Of a DNA stretch of 64,000 nt, positions 28,821-37,775 are shown piece by piece (the stretch's first letter is position 1; each line of letters opens with the position of its first letter). A model generated the notes under the pieces. The model had not been told where the DNA came from. It worked only from the letters and a program-made list of their open reading frames with translations, and made no database searches. The position numbers and the translations under genes were made by a program. The DNA is from Burkholderia sp. lig30 (GTDB lineage Bacteria; Pseudomonadota; Gammaproteobacteria; Burkholderiales; Burkholderiaceae), in NCBI RefSeq assembly GCF_000687455.2, contig NZ_JGVW01000074.1:20818-84817 (forward strand), read 5' to 3'.

Positions 28821-30950
28821 TCATTCCGCGCTGTCCGCCGAGACGAGCACGGCCGGCTCGTTCGCCGGGGCGGGCGGCGGCGGGGCACCGAAATGCGACA
28901 CCGTGTCGAGGAACCGCTCCGCGGGTGCCGGATGGCCGAGCAGATAGCCTTGCAGTGAATCGCATCCCAGGTCGGTGAGCGTGGCCTGCTGATCCGCCGT
29001 TTCCACGCCTTCCGCGACGATGCTGAAATCCAGCGTCTGCCCGAGCGCGATGATCGACGACACGATCGCCACGTCTTCCGCGTCGCTCGCGAGACCGCGG
29101 ACGAAGCCCCGGTCGATCTTGAGCTCGTCGGCCGGCAGCCGCTTCAGGTAGAGCAGGCTCGAATAGCCGGTGCCGAAGTCGTCGATCGCGATGTGCACGC
29201 CGATCTGCCGCAGCTTCTGCAGCACGAGCAGGCTGGCTTCCACGTCGCGCATCGCGGTCGATTCGGTGATTTCGAGCGTCAGGCAGCGCGGCGCGAGGTG
29301 ATGGCGCGTCAGCGCGCCCTGCACGGTGTCGACCAGCTCGGCGTGCGCGAACTGCACCGCCGACAGGTTGACCGCGATCGACCACGAATCGTGTCCCGCG
29401 TCGTGCCATTCCCGCAATTGCCGGCACGCCTCGTCGAGCACCCAGGCGCCGATCGGAATGATCTGGCCGTTCTTTTCCGCCAACGGGATGAACTGATCCG
29501 GCGGAATGAGCCCCCGGGCCGGATGATTCCAGCGCAACAGCGCTTCGGCGCCGGTCACCGGCCCGCTTGGCGCGATGACCTTCGGCTGGTAATGCAGCAC
29601 CAGTTGGCGGCGCTCGATCGCGTGGCGCAGGTCCTGCATCAGTTGCAGGTGCGCGCGGACGTTCGCATTCATCGATTCCTCGAAGAAGCAGGCCGCGTTG
29701 CGTCCGGTCGATTTCGCGTGATACATCGCCGCATCCGCATTCGACAGCAATTCCTCCGGCGTCTTGCCGTCATTCGGATAGACGGCGATGCCGACGCTGG
29801 TCGACACGCGCAGTTCCATGCCGTCGATCGTGTACGGCGCGCGGATCGCGTTCACCAGCGTGTCGCTCAGCGCGGCGGCGTCGGCTGCCTCGCCGATTTC
29901 CGCGACGACGGCGAACTCGTCGCCGCCGACGCGCGCGAGCGTGTCTTGCGGGCGCACCGCCGCGAGCGTGCGCTTCGCGACGTCGATCAGCAGCTTGTCG
30001 CCGGTGCAATGGCCGTATGCGTCGTTGACCGCCTTGAAGCCGTCGAGATCCATGAACATCAGCGCGAAGCCGACGCCGGTGCGATCGGTGCGCTCGATCG
30101 CCTGATCGAGCCGGTCGCCGAGCAGCATCCGGTTGGGCAGCCGCGTCAGGCTGTCGTGCAGCGCGAGGTAGGTCAGTTCCTGGTTCGCCTCGGCGAGCGA
30201 CGCGGTGAGCCGGGCGGTATGCGACACATGGCGCAGGTCGAGCACCGACAGCAGGATCGTGGCCGTGAGTATCGACACGGCGCCGATGATCACGACGGGC
30301 GCGAGCCATGCGCTCGTCACGCCGGTGCCGACCGCGCCGCAGACGCTGCCGAGCGGAAAATCCGCTGCCGCCATGCCCGTGTAGTGCATGCAGGCGATCG
30401 CGAAGCCCATCAGCACCGCGGCTCCGGCGCGGAGCGCCGTCGCCGATGCCACGCGGCGGCGCAGGCGGGACACGAGCCACAACGCGGCGCCCGACGCGCC
30501 CACCGCGATCGCGATCGACAGCGCGAAGACGGCCGGTTCGTAGCGGATGCCCGGCTGCATCCGCAGCGCGCCCATGCCGATGTAGTGCATTGCCGCGACG
30601 CCGCATCCCATCACGAGTGAGCCGACCGCGAGACGCCGCGCCTGCAGTGTTTCCCGCGACACCAGCCATAGCGCGTAGGCCGACGATGCGATCGCGACGA
30701 CGAGCGATGCCGCCGTGATGGCCGGGTCGTAGCCGAGCGGGATCGGCAGGTGGAACGCGAGCATGCCGATGAAGTGCATCGACCAGATGCCGGCGCCCAT
30801 CGCGAGGCTGCCGCCCGCGAGCCACCAGCGGGCGGTGCGCGCGCTGGCCATCGAGATGCGTCCCGCCATGTCCAGCGCCGTATAGGACGCCAGGATCGCG
30901 ACGATGATCGAGAACAGCACCAGCAAGGGGTCGTAGTTGCCGACGTACAT
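28821..30950 (-). CDS. MHYT-GGDEF-EAL integral membrane c-di-GMP protein
   Basis: About 709 residues. The N-terminal 240 residues form a seven-helix MHYT sensor domain carrying its three motifs M-H-F-I-G-M, M-H-Y-I-G-M and M-H-Y-T-G-M, proposed to bind copper and sense a diatomic gas or redox state. A GGDEF domain follows with intact G-G-D-E-F and an R-P-Q-D inhibitory site five residues before it, then an EAL domain with E-A-L, N-L-S-A, E-I-T-E-S and D-D-F-G-T-G-Y-S-S. Both catalytic halves look functional. The start is set at ATG 30950 (M-Y-V-G-N-Y-D), the usual MHYT opening; GTG codons 6 and 9 codons upstream are possible. Confidence 0.9.
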   Translation of the reverse strand: MYVGNYDPLLVLFSIIVAILASYTALDMAGRISMASARTARWWLAGGSLAMGAGIWSMHFIGMLAFHLPIPLGYDPAITAASLVVAIASSAYALWLVSRETLQARRLAVGSLVMGCGVAAMHYIGMGALRMQPGIRYEPAVFALSIAIAVGASGAALWLVSRLRRRVASATALRAGAAVLMGFAIACMHYTGMAAADFPLGSVCGAVGTGVTSAWLAPVVIIGAVSILTATILLSVLDLRHVSHTARLTASLAEANQELTYLALHDSLTRLPNRMLLGDRLDQAIERTDRTGVGFALMFMDLDGFKAVNDAYGHCTGDKLLIDVAKRTLAAVRPQDTLARVGGDEFAVVAEIGEAADAAALSDTLVNAIRAPYTIDGMELRVSTSVGIAVYPNDGKTPEELLSNADAAMYHAKSTGRNAACFFEESMNANVRAHLQLMQDLRHAIERRQLVLHYQPKVIAPSGPVTGAEALLRWNHPARGLIPPDQFIPLAEKNGQIIPIGAWVLDEACRQLREWHDAGHDSWSIAVNLSAVQFAHAELVDTVQGALTRHHLAPRCLTLEITESTAMRDVEASLLVLQKLRQIGVHIAIDDFGTGYSSLLYLKRLPADELKIDRGFVRGLASDAEDVAIVSSIIALGQTLDFSIVAEGVETADQQATLTDLGCDSLQGYLLGHPAPAERFLDTVSHFGAPPPPAPANEPAVLVSADSAE

Positions 30951-31056
30951 AAGGTTCTTTATTTCCACGAAGGCCACGCCGGACCGGCGTTGCGGGCGCG
31001 CGTGCCCGACGTGCCGGCCCGCCGCCGGAAACCGCGGCGGGCCGGTTGCGAGCGGG

Positions 31057-32391
31057 TTACAGGCTGTTTTCGGCGACCCATTGCGCGGCGCGGATCGCGA
31101 GATCGGAGCTCGCGCTCCGGTTCAGGCCCGGCCAGCCGTTCGCGCACGCGTCGATCGCGTCCTCGTCGAGCGATTCGATCGCTTCGGCGTAGCAGAGCAG
31201 GCGGCCGAGCTCGCCTTCGCGGTGGGCCACGGCGCCGCGAATCTCGTCGCTGACTTCAAGCTCGTGCAGCAGTTGCGCGAGATCGATGCCCAGCGCGGCG
31301 TCGGCCAGCGACAGGATGCCGACCAGGTACGCGCGGGATGCGAGATCCTCCGACGCGTGCCGGGGCGAGGCGATCCGGCAGGCCGCGAGCTCCATGAACC
31401 GCGCGCGCATGCCGACCATCTGGATCAGCGGATTCGCGTGCATCGGCAGGTGGCTGCCGTGCGCGTAGATCAGCAGCTGCGCCCAGCGCTTCAGGCGCAC
31501 CGTCCCGACGCGCTGGATCGCTTCGCGCAGCGAATGCACCGGTATGTGGGTGCGGTAGCAGGACGCGGAGTTGGTGAGCTGGAGCGCGCGGATCAGGATG
31601 TCGGGCGTGGCCTTCAGCGCGTCGTCGAGCTCGTCGAGATTCGCGTCGCGGTTGAGGACGTTGATCAGGCGTATCAGCGCGCTGGCGGAGCCGGGCCGCT
31701 GGCGGGCCGACAGCACTTCCGGCCGCGCGAAGAAATACCCCTGGAACAGCGCGCAACCGAGCTGCTTCGCGCGCTCGAAGTCGTCGGCGCTCTCGACCTT
31801 CTCGGCGAGCACGGTCGCGCCTGCGCGCAGGTAGCTGTCGATCAGCGCCGGCAGATCGTCGGGCGGCGTCGACATGAAGTCGATCTTCACGATGTCGACG
31901 ATGCCGCGCACCGCATCGGGCACGATCCGGCCGGTCGTCACGTCGTCGAGCGCGAGGCGGTAGCCGGCCGCTTTCAGCGCGCGGCATCGCGCGATCGTCG
32001 CGTCGTTGAAGACGACGTCCTCGAGGATCTCGAGCACGAAATGCTGGGCCGGGAGCGCCTCGATCGCCTCGCTCATCAGCATCCCCTTGCCGACGTTGAC
32101 GAAGCCCGACTTGTTGCCGAGCACGCCGCGCATCCCGAGGCCGCAGATCGTGTTCACGATGACCTGGGCCGTCGCCCGGTCGGCGTCGGCGAAGGTCGCG
32201 TGATTGCCTTCGCGATGCTGCCGGAACAGCAGCTCGTATCCCGACAGCGCGCCGGCGCGATCGATGATCGGTTGCCTGCCGAGGTAGATGCTGGTCAGAA
32301 AGGAGGCGTCCCCGTGCTCGGAACGGGTGCCGAAATCCGCGTCGTTGTCAACAGAACTCATCGCCAATGTCTGGTTCGTTGCGTCGGCCAT
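31057..32391 (-). CDS. EAL-like/HDOD signalling protein (YuxH family)
   Basis: About 444 residues. The N-terminal EAL-like domain is degenerate: the motif reads G-Y-E-L-L-F-R and the D-D-F-G loop is replaced by A-L-D-D-V-T-T, so it probably lacks phosphodiesterase activity. The second half is an HDOD domain (about 230-430; A-L-Q-L-T-N-S-A and V-G-T-V-R-L-K-R-W are typical). Such proteins are regulatory adaptors in motility and virulence signalling. ATG 32391 (M-A-D-A-T-N-Q) and ATG 32361 (M-S-S-V-D-N) are both possible; neither has a strong ribosome site. It lies 106 nt upstream of the MHYT gene on the same strand, so co-transcription is plausible. Confidence 0.82.
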   Translation of the reverse strand: MADATNQTLAMSSVDNDADFGTRSEHGDASFLTSIYLGRQPIIDRAGALSGYELLFRQHREGNHATFADADRATAQVIVNTICGLGMRGVLGNKSGFVNVGKGMLMSEAIEALPAQHFVLEILEDVVFNDATIARCRALKAAGYRLALDDVTTGRIVPDAVRGIVDIVKIDFMSTPPDDLPALIDSYLRAGATVLAEKVESADDFERAKQLGCALFQGYFFARPEVLSARQRPGSASALIRLINVLNRDANLDELDDALKATPDILIRALQLTNSASCYRTHIPVHSLREAIQRVGTVRLKRWAQLLIYAHGSHLPMHANPLIQMVGMRARFMELAACRIASPRHASEDLASRAYLVGILSLADAALGIDLAQLLHELEVSDEIRGAVAHREGELGRLLCYAEAIESLDEDAIDACANGWPGLNRSASSDLAIRAAQWVAENSL

Positions 32392-32583
32392 CGTAGAGCG
32401 CGAGACACGCTGATGCGTGCCGTCGACGCTCATGCAGGACAGGGCGACCGCAAATGATCGAGCGCGCACCTCGCGTGCCGGCCGCGCGGCCTGGCGCCGC
32501 GCCGAGCCCGCGACCGTGCGTCGCGTGGCTGCAGTGCGTGCCCGCCAGGCTGGCTGGCAGGGTGGCGCCGGGTTCGTCTACCG

Positions 32584-32910
32584 TCATGAGAGGCGCTCGA
32601 ACAGGAAAGTCGTTGCATATTCTTGAGCCGAACACGAACCGGTAGCGAAACGTGTCAAGCGCGAGTCTTGATGAAGCTCATCTAGTGGAGAAATTCTACA
32701 GGAGGAGAAATGGCCTGTGCTGATCCGCCATTCTGCGCAAACGTTTTCGTCGAAAATGACGAGGCGGCGGGCGAACTTTCTTTTTGCGCGGGTGGGGGGG
32801 CGTGGCGCGCGGTGTGCCGATGCGAGCAACGCGCGGATGGAAGTCGGCGGCTTTTCCGACAGGTCATCGAGCAGCTTGTTGATCCCGGCTTTCAGGGGCT
32901 CTTCACGAGG
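32584..32910 (-). pseudogene. unidentified coding relic
   Basis: A stop-to-stop frame without a credible start. Its first part (P-L-K-A-G-I-N-K-L-L-D-D-L-S-E-K-P-P) reads like real protein with Burkholderia codon choice, but the rest becomes arginine- and serine-rich noise. Interpreted as the remains of a decayed gene; the family was not recognised. On the other strand an AGGAGGAGAA-ATG at 32710 opens a 70-codon frame that shows no family resemblance. Confidence 0.25.
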
Positions 32911-33029
32911 TCACAGTACTGATCACGTGAACGGCACACCGGCCTGTGGAGCACCCCGGCAAGGAAGTGGCTTTCTTGCAGCGAAAGTTGCTGGCCGCGT
33001 GACTCGCCGCCGCGGGCGCGGTTTTTCTG

Positions 33030-33140
33030 CCTATGCGTTGAAGCTGGCCGTGCTGTGGCGCGCAGTCGATACGGGCTGCACCGGGACGAGACCGACGAGG
33101 ACATCTCCGTCGAGGGGCTGCTCGCCGGTCGCGGCCAGCG
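33030..33140 (+). pseudogene. DUF2442-type gene relic (C-terminal end, frameshifted)
   Basis: Two adjacent frames together spell the C-terminal signature of DUF2442 proteins. W-R-A-V-D-T-G (frame beginning near 33038) is followed, after a one-base shift, by Y-G-L-H-R-D-E-T-D-E-D-I-S-V-E-G-L-L-A-G-R (about 33070-33135). The family ends in a run like W-R-x-x-G-x-G-x-G-I-H-W-P-x-x-D-E-D-I-S-V-E-G-L-L. No N-terminal part or start remains. DUF2442 proteins are often toxin-antitoxin-linked or found on mobile segments, so this marks degraded accessory DNA at the edge of the phthalate island. Confidence 0.5.
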
Positions 33141-33221
33141 CTACCGGCGAGTTTCTCCCGCCGGGCTTTCACACGCAAGTGTCGCCGATGCTCGACGGGA
33201 TCGCAATCCGCCCCGCGATAC

Positions 33222-34190
33222 TCAAAGATCGAGAACCAGCTCCGCGGATTTCGCACGCGACACGCAGACCATGATCTGCGTTTCTTTCTCGTCGTCGCGC
33301 AGCACGAGATCCCGATGATCCGCCTCCCCTGAGCACAACCCTGTCTTGCACGAGCCGCAGGTGCCGCTTTCGCACGAACTCGGCACGCGCACGTTCGCGT
33401 CGCGCAGCACCTCGAGGATCGAGCGATTGGCGGGAATGTCGAACGACGTGCCGCTGCGCGCAAGCCGCACAGTGAACGGCGTGTTTTCGTGCGTCTTCGC
33501 ATGGCTTGCACCGAAGCTCTCGAAGTGAACCGTGCCCGACGGCCAGTGGCCGGTCATGTCCCGCACGGTGTCCATCAGCGCCTGCGGGCCGCAGCAGTAC
33601 ACGTGTTGCGCCGACTTCGACCTCTCGAATACGGGCCAGAAGTCGAATGCTTTCGACGGATCGCCGTAATCGTGATGAATCTTCACGTCCGAACGCCATT
33701 CGTCGCCGGTCAGTTCATCGAAGAATGCGGTGCCTTCCGGATCGCGGGCGAGGTAGTACAGCTTGAACGAGCGCAGGCCTTCCGCCCGCAACTGCTGCGC
33801 CATCGACAGCATTGGCGTGATACCGATACCGCCCGCGACGAGGATGAATGAGTTTGCGCGCGCATCGAGGGGAAACTCGTTGCGGGGCAAAGAGACGTCC
33901 ACGGCGTCGCCCTCGGCCGTATCGTCGATGAAGCTCATCGAGCCACCGCGTCCGTTGCTGTCACGCTTCACCGCGATGACGTAGCGGTTGCGCTCCTGCG
34001 AGTCATTGCACAGCGAATAACTGCGTCGCGAGCCGTTGGGCACGACGACGGTCAAGTTCGCACCGGCCTCGAACGGCGGCAACGGCGCGCCTTGCGGGGC
34101 GGTCAGTTCAAAGCGCCAGATGTCACGGGCGACTTTCTCCTTGCCCGCAATCTTCAGACGAAGAAAACCGTCTTCCTGGGGGGTAGTCAT
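33222..34190 (-). CDS. ophA1: phthalate dioxygenase reductase
   Basis: 322-residue flavo-iron-sulfur reductase that passes electrons from NADH to phthalate dioxygenase. Order of domains: FMN-binding barrel with R-R-S-Y-S-L-C-N-D near residue 55, NAD-binding domain with V-A-G-G-I-G-I-T-P-M and Y-C-C-G-P-Q-A-L-M, and a C-terminal plant-type [2Fe-2S] ferredoxin with C-E-S-G-T-C-G-S-C and a fourth cysteine near the end. This FMN-NAD-ferredoxin order and the sequence itself match the well-studied B. cepacia enzyme as I recall it. ATG 34190 has a strong AGAAGGAGATA site. It is divergent from ophD, with palindromic candidate operators between them. Confidence 0.95.
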   Translation of the reverse strand: MTTPQEDGFLRLKIAGKEKVARDIWRFELTAPQGAPLPPFEAGANLTVVVPNGSRRSYSLCNDSQERNRYVIAVKRDSNGRGGSMSFIDDTAEGDAVDVSLPRNEFPLDARANSFILVAGGIGITPMLSMAQQLRAEGLRSFKLYYLARDPEGTAFFDELTGDEWRSDVKIHHDYGDPSKAFDFWPVFERSKSAQHVYCCGPQALMDTVRDMTGHWPSGTVHFESFGASHAKTHENTPFTVRLARSGTSFDIPANRSILEVLRDANVRVPSSCESGTCGSCKTGLCSGEADHRDLVLRDDEKETQIMVCVSRAKSAELVLDL

Positions 34191-34251
34191 GCCTATCTCC
34201 TTCTGACCGGTCCGGTCTTGTGTTGCGTCAACATGGACCGCATGTTATTAC

Positions 34252-34261
34252 TAGATCTCTA
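34252..34261. promoter_or_regulatory. candidate MarR operator upstream of ophA1
   Basis: Reads TAGAGATCTA on the minus strand, inside the wider ACTAGAGATCTAGT. It lies 61 nt upstream of the ophA1 start. The same 10-mer is found upstream of ophA2 and of the chemoreceptor gene. Confidence 0.6.
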
Positions 34262-34350
34262 GTTATGCAAGTCAAGAAAAGCCATTCTTCTCGATCTTGC
34301 TCTCGGTATAAACCCGTTCTTGCCAGCGACAAAATGCCGCCTTACCTTAA

Positions 34351-34366
34351 GATTAGAGCTCTAATC
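34351..34366. promoter_or_regulatory. candidate MarR operator upstream of ophD
   Basis: Perfect 16-bp palindrome GATTAGAGCTCTAATC, 61 nt upstream of the ophD start, the same distance as the ophA1 site on the other side. It is related to the TAGAGATCTA sites by one central base. Confidence 0.6.
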
Positions 34367-34427
34367 ATGCAGCGAGAGCCTCCCTGTTCCAGCCGGTATC
34401 CAGAGTCAAATTCGGAGACATTCAGTC

Positions 34428-35762
34428 ATGGCACATTCAACGTTGCACTCCGGGGACCTGTCCCTGCCTGTCGTAGCCGACTCGGCGGCGGAGGAAGCGA
34501 CTTACCGCAAGATCACGATCAGGTTGATGAGCTTCCTTTTCGTTTGCTGGGTCCTCAACTATCTCGATCGCGTCAACGTCAGCTTCGCGCAGTTGCAGCT
34601 GAAGCACGACCTCGGCTTGAGCGACGCGGCGTACGGGCTCGGCGTGAGCCTGTTTTTCATCGGCTACATCCTGCTCGAAGTGCCGAGCACGCTGTTGTTG
34701 CGGCGCATTGGCGCTCGCAAGACCGTCACACGGATCATGCTGCTGTGGGGCAGCATCTCCACTGCCATGGCGTTCATGACCGCTCCATGGCAGTTCTATC
34801 TCGCCCGGACGCTTCTTGGCGCGGCCGAAGCGGGCTTTTGGCCCGGCATCATCCTCTATCTCTCGTACTGGTATCCGTCGAAGCGCCGCGCCCGCATCAC
34901 GTCGCGGTTCTTGCTGGCGATTGCGGTTGCGGGGATCGTCGGCGGCCCGCTATCCGGGTACATCCTGCAAAACTTCATGGGCGTCTGGGGCTATCGCAAC
35001 TGGCAGTGGCTGTTCTTCCTTGAAGGCTTGCCCGCCGTGATTGCCGGTGTCGTTGCCTACTTCTACCTGGTCGACCGGCCGCAAGACGCGAGGTGGCTGA
35101 CCGAGGAGCAAAAGCGAATCGTCATTGGCGCGCTCGAGGACGAACACCGGAAGAAACCGCATGATGCGCCGAGCCGTCTGCTCGCCGCGCTGCGCGATCC
35201 GCGCGTGTACGTGATTGCGGCTGGCTGGGCTACGGTGCCCATCTGCGGGACCATCCTCAACTACTGGACGCCCACGATCATCAAACAGGCGGGCGTGTCC
35301 AACCTGTTGCAGATCGGCTTGCTGTCCGCGCTGCCATACATCGTCGGCGCCGTTGCCATGGTGCTGATCGCACGCAGCTCCGACCTGCGGCTCGAGCGCC
35401 GCTGGCATTTCGTGCTGTCGACGACAGCCGGCGCCACGGGCGCGGTGCTCCTGACGGTTCTGACGCACAACTCGTTTGCCGCCATCGCGTGCCTGAGTCT
35501 CGTTGCGGTGAGCTATTTCTCGGCCGCGGCCATCATCTGGACCATTCCGCCGAACTACCTCAAGGGCGAGGCGGCGGCTGGCGGTATCGGCGTGATCAGC
35601 AGTCTCGGTCAGGTGGGCGCTTTCTTCGCGCCCATCGTCCTCGGCTGGGTGAAGAGTGTGACCGGCAGCTTCTCGGCCGGCATCCTGCTGGTCGCGGCGC
35701 TCGTTTTCATCGGCGGCATTGCCGTTTTCTTCGGCGTGCCGCGCGAGCGGCAGGCGCAGTAG
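34428..35762 (+). CDS. ophD: phthalate permease (MFS, anion:cation symporter family)
   Basis: 444-residue major facilitator with about twelve hydrophobic segments. The N-terminus [11 protein letters not shown] and the loop R-R-I-G-A-R-K are typical of the anion:cation symporter family that includes phthalate and tartrate carriers. It is intact, with no frameshift. It is followed 58 nt later by ophC on the same strand. Together with the divergent ophA1 this reproduces the ophA1/ophDC arrangement known from B. cepacia; the substrate is inferred from that context. Confidence 0.9.
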   Translation: MAHSTLHSGDLSLPVVADSAAEEATYRKITIRLMSFLFVCWVLNYLDRVNVSFAQLQLKHDLGLSDAAYGLGVSLFFIGYILLEVPSTLLLRRIGARKTVTRIMLLWGSISTAMAFMTAPWQFYLARTLLGAAEAGFWPGIILYLSYWYPSKRRARITSRFLLAIAVAGIVGGPLSGYILQNFMGVWGYRNWQWLFFLEGLPAVIAGVVAYFYLVDRPQDARWLTEEQKRIVIGALEDEHRKKPHDAPSRLLAALRDPRVYVIAAGWATVPICGTILNYWTPTIIKQAGVSNLLQIGLLSALPYIVGAVAMVLIARSSDLRLERRWHFVLSTTAGATGAVLLTVLTHNSFAAIACLSLVAVSYFSAAAIIWTIPPNYLKGEAAAGGIGVISSLGQVGAFFAPIVLGWVKSVTGSFSAGILLVAALVFIGGIAVFFGVPRERQAQ

Positions 35763-35820
35763 TCCGGCGCGTGACGACGCACGTGACGGACAGCATTTTG
35801 ACAGTCAGACAGGAGCAGGA

Positions 35821-36813
35821 ATGAGCAAGCTTCAACTTTCCATCGCCGTTGGCAACTATGACCGGATGCGACCGCTGATCGACGGCGACGTCCAGATCGA
35901 CGGCGTCGACCCCGTGTTCATGCTGCAGGACCCGGAGGAAATTTTCTTTCGTGCCTTCCGGCACGCGGACTACGACATTTGTGAGCTTTCGCTCAGCAGC
36001 TATTCGGTGAAGACGGCCGCGGGCACGTCGCCCTACATTGCCGTGCCGGTGTTCCCTTCGCGCGCGTTCCGGCACAGCTCGATCTATGTGCGTTCCGACC
36101 GCGGGATCGATCGTCCCGAGGACCTGAAGGGCAAGCGGATCGGCGTGCCGGAATACCAGCTCACGGCCAATGTGTGGGTCCGGCTGTTTCTGGAGGAAGA
36201 GTATGGCGTGAAGGCGTCGGACATTCGCTGGGTGCGGGGCGGCTACGAGGATCCGACACGCGTGGAGAAGATCGCGTTGAACCTGCCCGAAGGCGTCGTG
36301 CTGGAAAACGCGCCCGAAGGCCAGACGATTTCGAACCTTCTTGCCGACGGCGAGATTGACGGCGTGATCGGACCGCGCGCGCCGTCGTGCTTCGAGCGTG
36401 GACATCCGAAGGTCAAGTACCTCTTCGATGACCCGCAAAAGAGCGCCGCCGAATGGTACGAGCGCAGGACGCTCTTCCCGATCATGCACACGCTGGGCAT
36501 TCGCAAGACGCTCGCGGATCAGCACCCGTGGCTGCCCGGCGCGATCGCGAAGGCGTTCGAGCAATCAAAGGAAGTGGCGCTGGCCCGTTTGAGCGACACC
36601 TCGGCGACCAAGGTGACGCTGCCGTTCATCGAGGACCAGTTGCGCAATGCGCGGCGTCTGATGGGGCACGACTTCTGGTCGTACGGATTCGCGAACAACG
36701 AACACGTGATCGACCGCTTCCTCGCGCAGCACCATGCCGAGGGTTTGTCGAGCCGTCGCCTGCAGCCTGCTGAACTGTTCCACCCGGCCAGCCTGGAGCG
36801 ATTCAAGATCTGA
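35821..36813 (+). CDS. ophC: 4,5-dihydroxyphthalate decarboxylase
   Basis: 330-residue cytosolic enzyme converting 4,5-dihydroxyphthalate to protocatechuate and CO2. The sequence has the periplasmic-binding-like fold of the Pht5/OphC family: an N-terminal Y-D-R-M-R-P-L-I-D-G-D-V, the segment F-R-A-F-R-H-A-D-Y-D-I-C-E-L-S-L-S-S, and R-P-E-D-L-K-G-K-R-I-G-V-P-E-Y near residue 100. ATG 35821 follows AGGAGCAGGA. It is directly downstream of ophD, presumably one operon. Confidence 0.93.
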   Translation: MSKLQLSIAVGNYDRMRPLIDGDVQIDGVDPVFMLQDPEEIFFRAFRHADYDICELSLSSYSVKTAAGTSPYIAVPVFPSRAFRHSSIYVRSDRGIDRPEDLKGKRIGVPEYQLTANVWVRLFLEEEYGVKASDIRWVRGGYEDPTRVEKIALNLPEGVVLENAPEGQTISNLLADGEIDGVIGPRAPSCFERGHPKVKYLFDDPQKSAAEWYERRTLFPIMHTLGIRKTLADQHPWLPGAIAKAFEQSKEVALARLSDTSATKVTLPFIEDQLRNARRLMGHDFWSYGFANNEHVIDRFLAQHHAEGLSSRRLQPAELFHPASLERFKI

Positions 36814-36966
36814 CCTCTCGCGGCGGTCGTTGGTGCCTCAACGCCGTACGGCACGCTCACGCTCGGACGTCACCCGAACCTGCCCTACGAGCTGATGGAC
36901 AAGTACGATGCGACGCTTCCGAACGGTGCGAGCGTGCCAGGCGCGACGAAGGTGGGCCGCGAAATG
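36814..36966 (+). pseudogene. porin relic, probably from a phthalate porin (ophP-like)
   Basis: Directly after the ophC stop and in the same frame runs about 50 codons of good coding composition: V-V-G-A-S-T-P-Y-G-T-L-T-L-G-R-H, then L-P-Y-E-L-M-D-K-Y-D-A-T-L-P-N-G. The run V-G-x-S-x-x-Y-G-T-L-T-L-G-R is the strand/turn typical of Burkholderia porins after the first hairpins. Both ends of the gene are missing (no signal peptide, no terminal phenylalanine strand). A porin following ophDC was reported in other Burkholderia, as I recall, so this is read as the internal remnant of an ophP deletion. Confidence 0.5.
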
Positions 36967-37047
36967 AGCGCGGCGGCCCAGTGCCGCTCGCGCCAGCTAA
37001 CGCGCTATGATTGTCACCAGTCTGGTCACAATAACGGCGAGGAAGGT

Positions 37048-37638
37048 ATGGCAGCAGCACGTAGTTCAGGCAAGGGCGGGGGCGCGAGCGAGGACCCCAT
37101 CCTGCGGCACTGGCGCGAGGCGGTGCCGGATGATCGTCTTGCTCACCTGGTGAAGGATGCGGGCCGCGCGATGATACGTGGCCTGCAAATGCGCCTGGCG
37201 CAGCATGAAGTCTCGTTCGGCCACTGGGCGTTTCTGCGTGTGCTGTGGGTCACCGACGGTCTGACGCAGAAGGAGCTCAGCGACGAGACCGGCACCACGA
37301 CGCCCACCACGTTCAGCGCGGTGTCGGCGATGGAAAAGCTCGGGTACGTCGAGCGCCGCTATGCGCCCGGCAATCGCAAGAACACGCACGTCTATCTCAC
37401 GCCGCGCGGGCGGAGCCTGAAAAACAAGCTCGTCCCGCTCGCGGAAGAAGTCAACGAAATCAGCGTCAGGGGCCTGAAAGCCACCGAGATCAACGTCGCG
37501 CGGAAGGTCCTGCTGGCGATCATCGAGAACATGGCACGCGACGAATCCGAGTCGGACGACCCGGCGCTGCGCATTCCGTCGACGCGGGAAGTGGGCAACC
37601 TGATCGCGGCACGCGGCGAAGAAATCGATCAGGATTGA
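37048..37638 (+). CDS. MarR family transcriptional regulator of the phthalate cluster
   Basis: 196 residues with a MarR winged helix (about 70-125): L-T-Q-K-E-L-S-D-E-T-G-T-T-T-P-T-T-F-S-A as helix-turn-helix and N-R-K-N-T-H-V-Y-L-T-P-R-G-R as wing. The start is ATG 37048, preceded by GAGGAAGG; the frame upstream belongs to the porin relic. An ACCAG-T-CTGGT palindrome lies about 20-30 nt upstream and could be its own operator. It sits inside the oph genes, so it is the best candidate for binding the shared TAGAGATCTA-type sites, probably released by phthalate or a metabolite. That role is inference. Confidence 0.82.
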   Translation: MAAARSSGKGGGASEDPILRHWREAVPDDRLAHLVKDAGRAMIRGLQMRLAQHEVSFGHWAFLRVLWVTDGLTQKELSDETGTTTPTTFSAVSAMEKLGYVERRYAPGNRKNTHVYLTPRGRSLKNKLVPLAEEVNEISVRGLKATEINVARKVLLAIIENMARDESESDDPALRIPSTREVGNLIAARGEEIDQD

Positions 37639-37678
37639 GGCGCAGCGCTTCAGGTCATTCCCGAGTAGCAATCAAATT

Positions 37679-37692
37679 ATAGATCTAATAAT
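37679..37692. promoter_or_regulatory. weaker candidate operator upstream of ophE
   Basis: Palindromic ATAGATCTAATAAT-type element, 2 bp shorter in the centre than the other sites (TAGATCTA), 84 nt upstream of the ophE start in an unusually AT-rich patch. Confidence 0.4.
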
Positions 37693-37775
37693 ATTGGCGA
37701 GCGTGCCAGGTCCAAGACTGGCACGACGGCAGGCCACTGCATGCTGATTTCTCGCTCAAAAGATACGGATCTGGA

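Larger units (their letters stand above)
32392..33221. other. gene-poor decayed segment between the HDOD gene and ophA1
   Basis: About 830 nt holding only the two relics described separately and no intact gene. Composition is less uniform than the flanks, including a short G-rich run near 32792-32798. It forms the left border of the phthalate genes, and its decayed state suggests past insertion or deletion here. No transposase fragment or integrase site was recognised. Confidence 0.5.

Noticed and set aside
32710..32922. 70-codon frame with a strong AGGAGGAGAA ribosome-like site
   Set aside because: Composition changes midway, no family resemblance, and it overlaps an opposite-strand relic. 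The purine-rich run may be chance.
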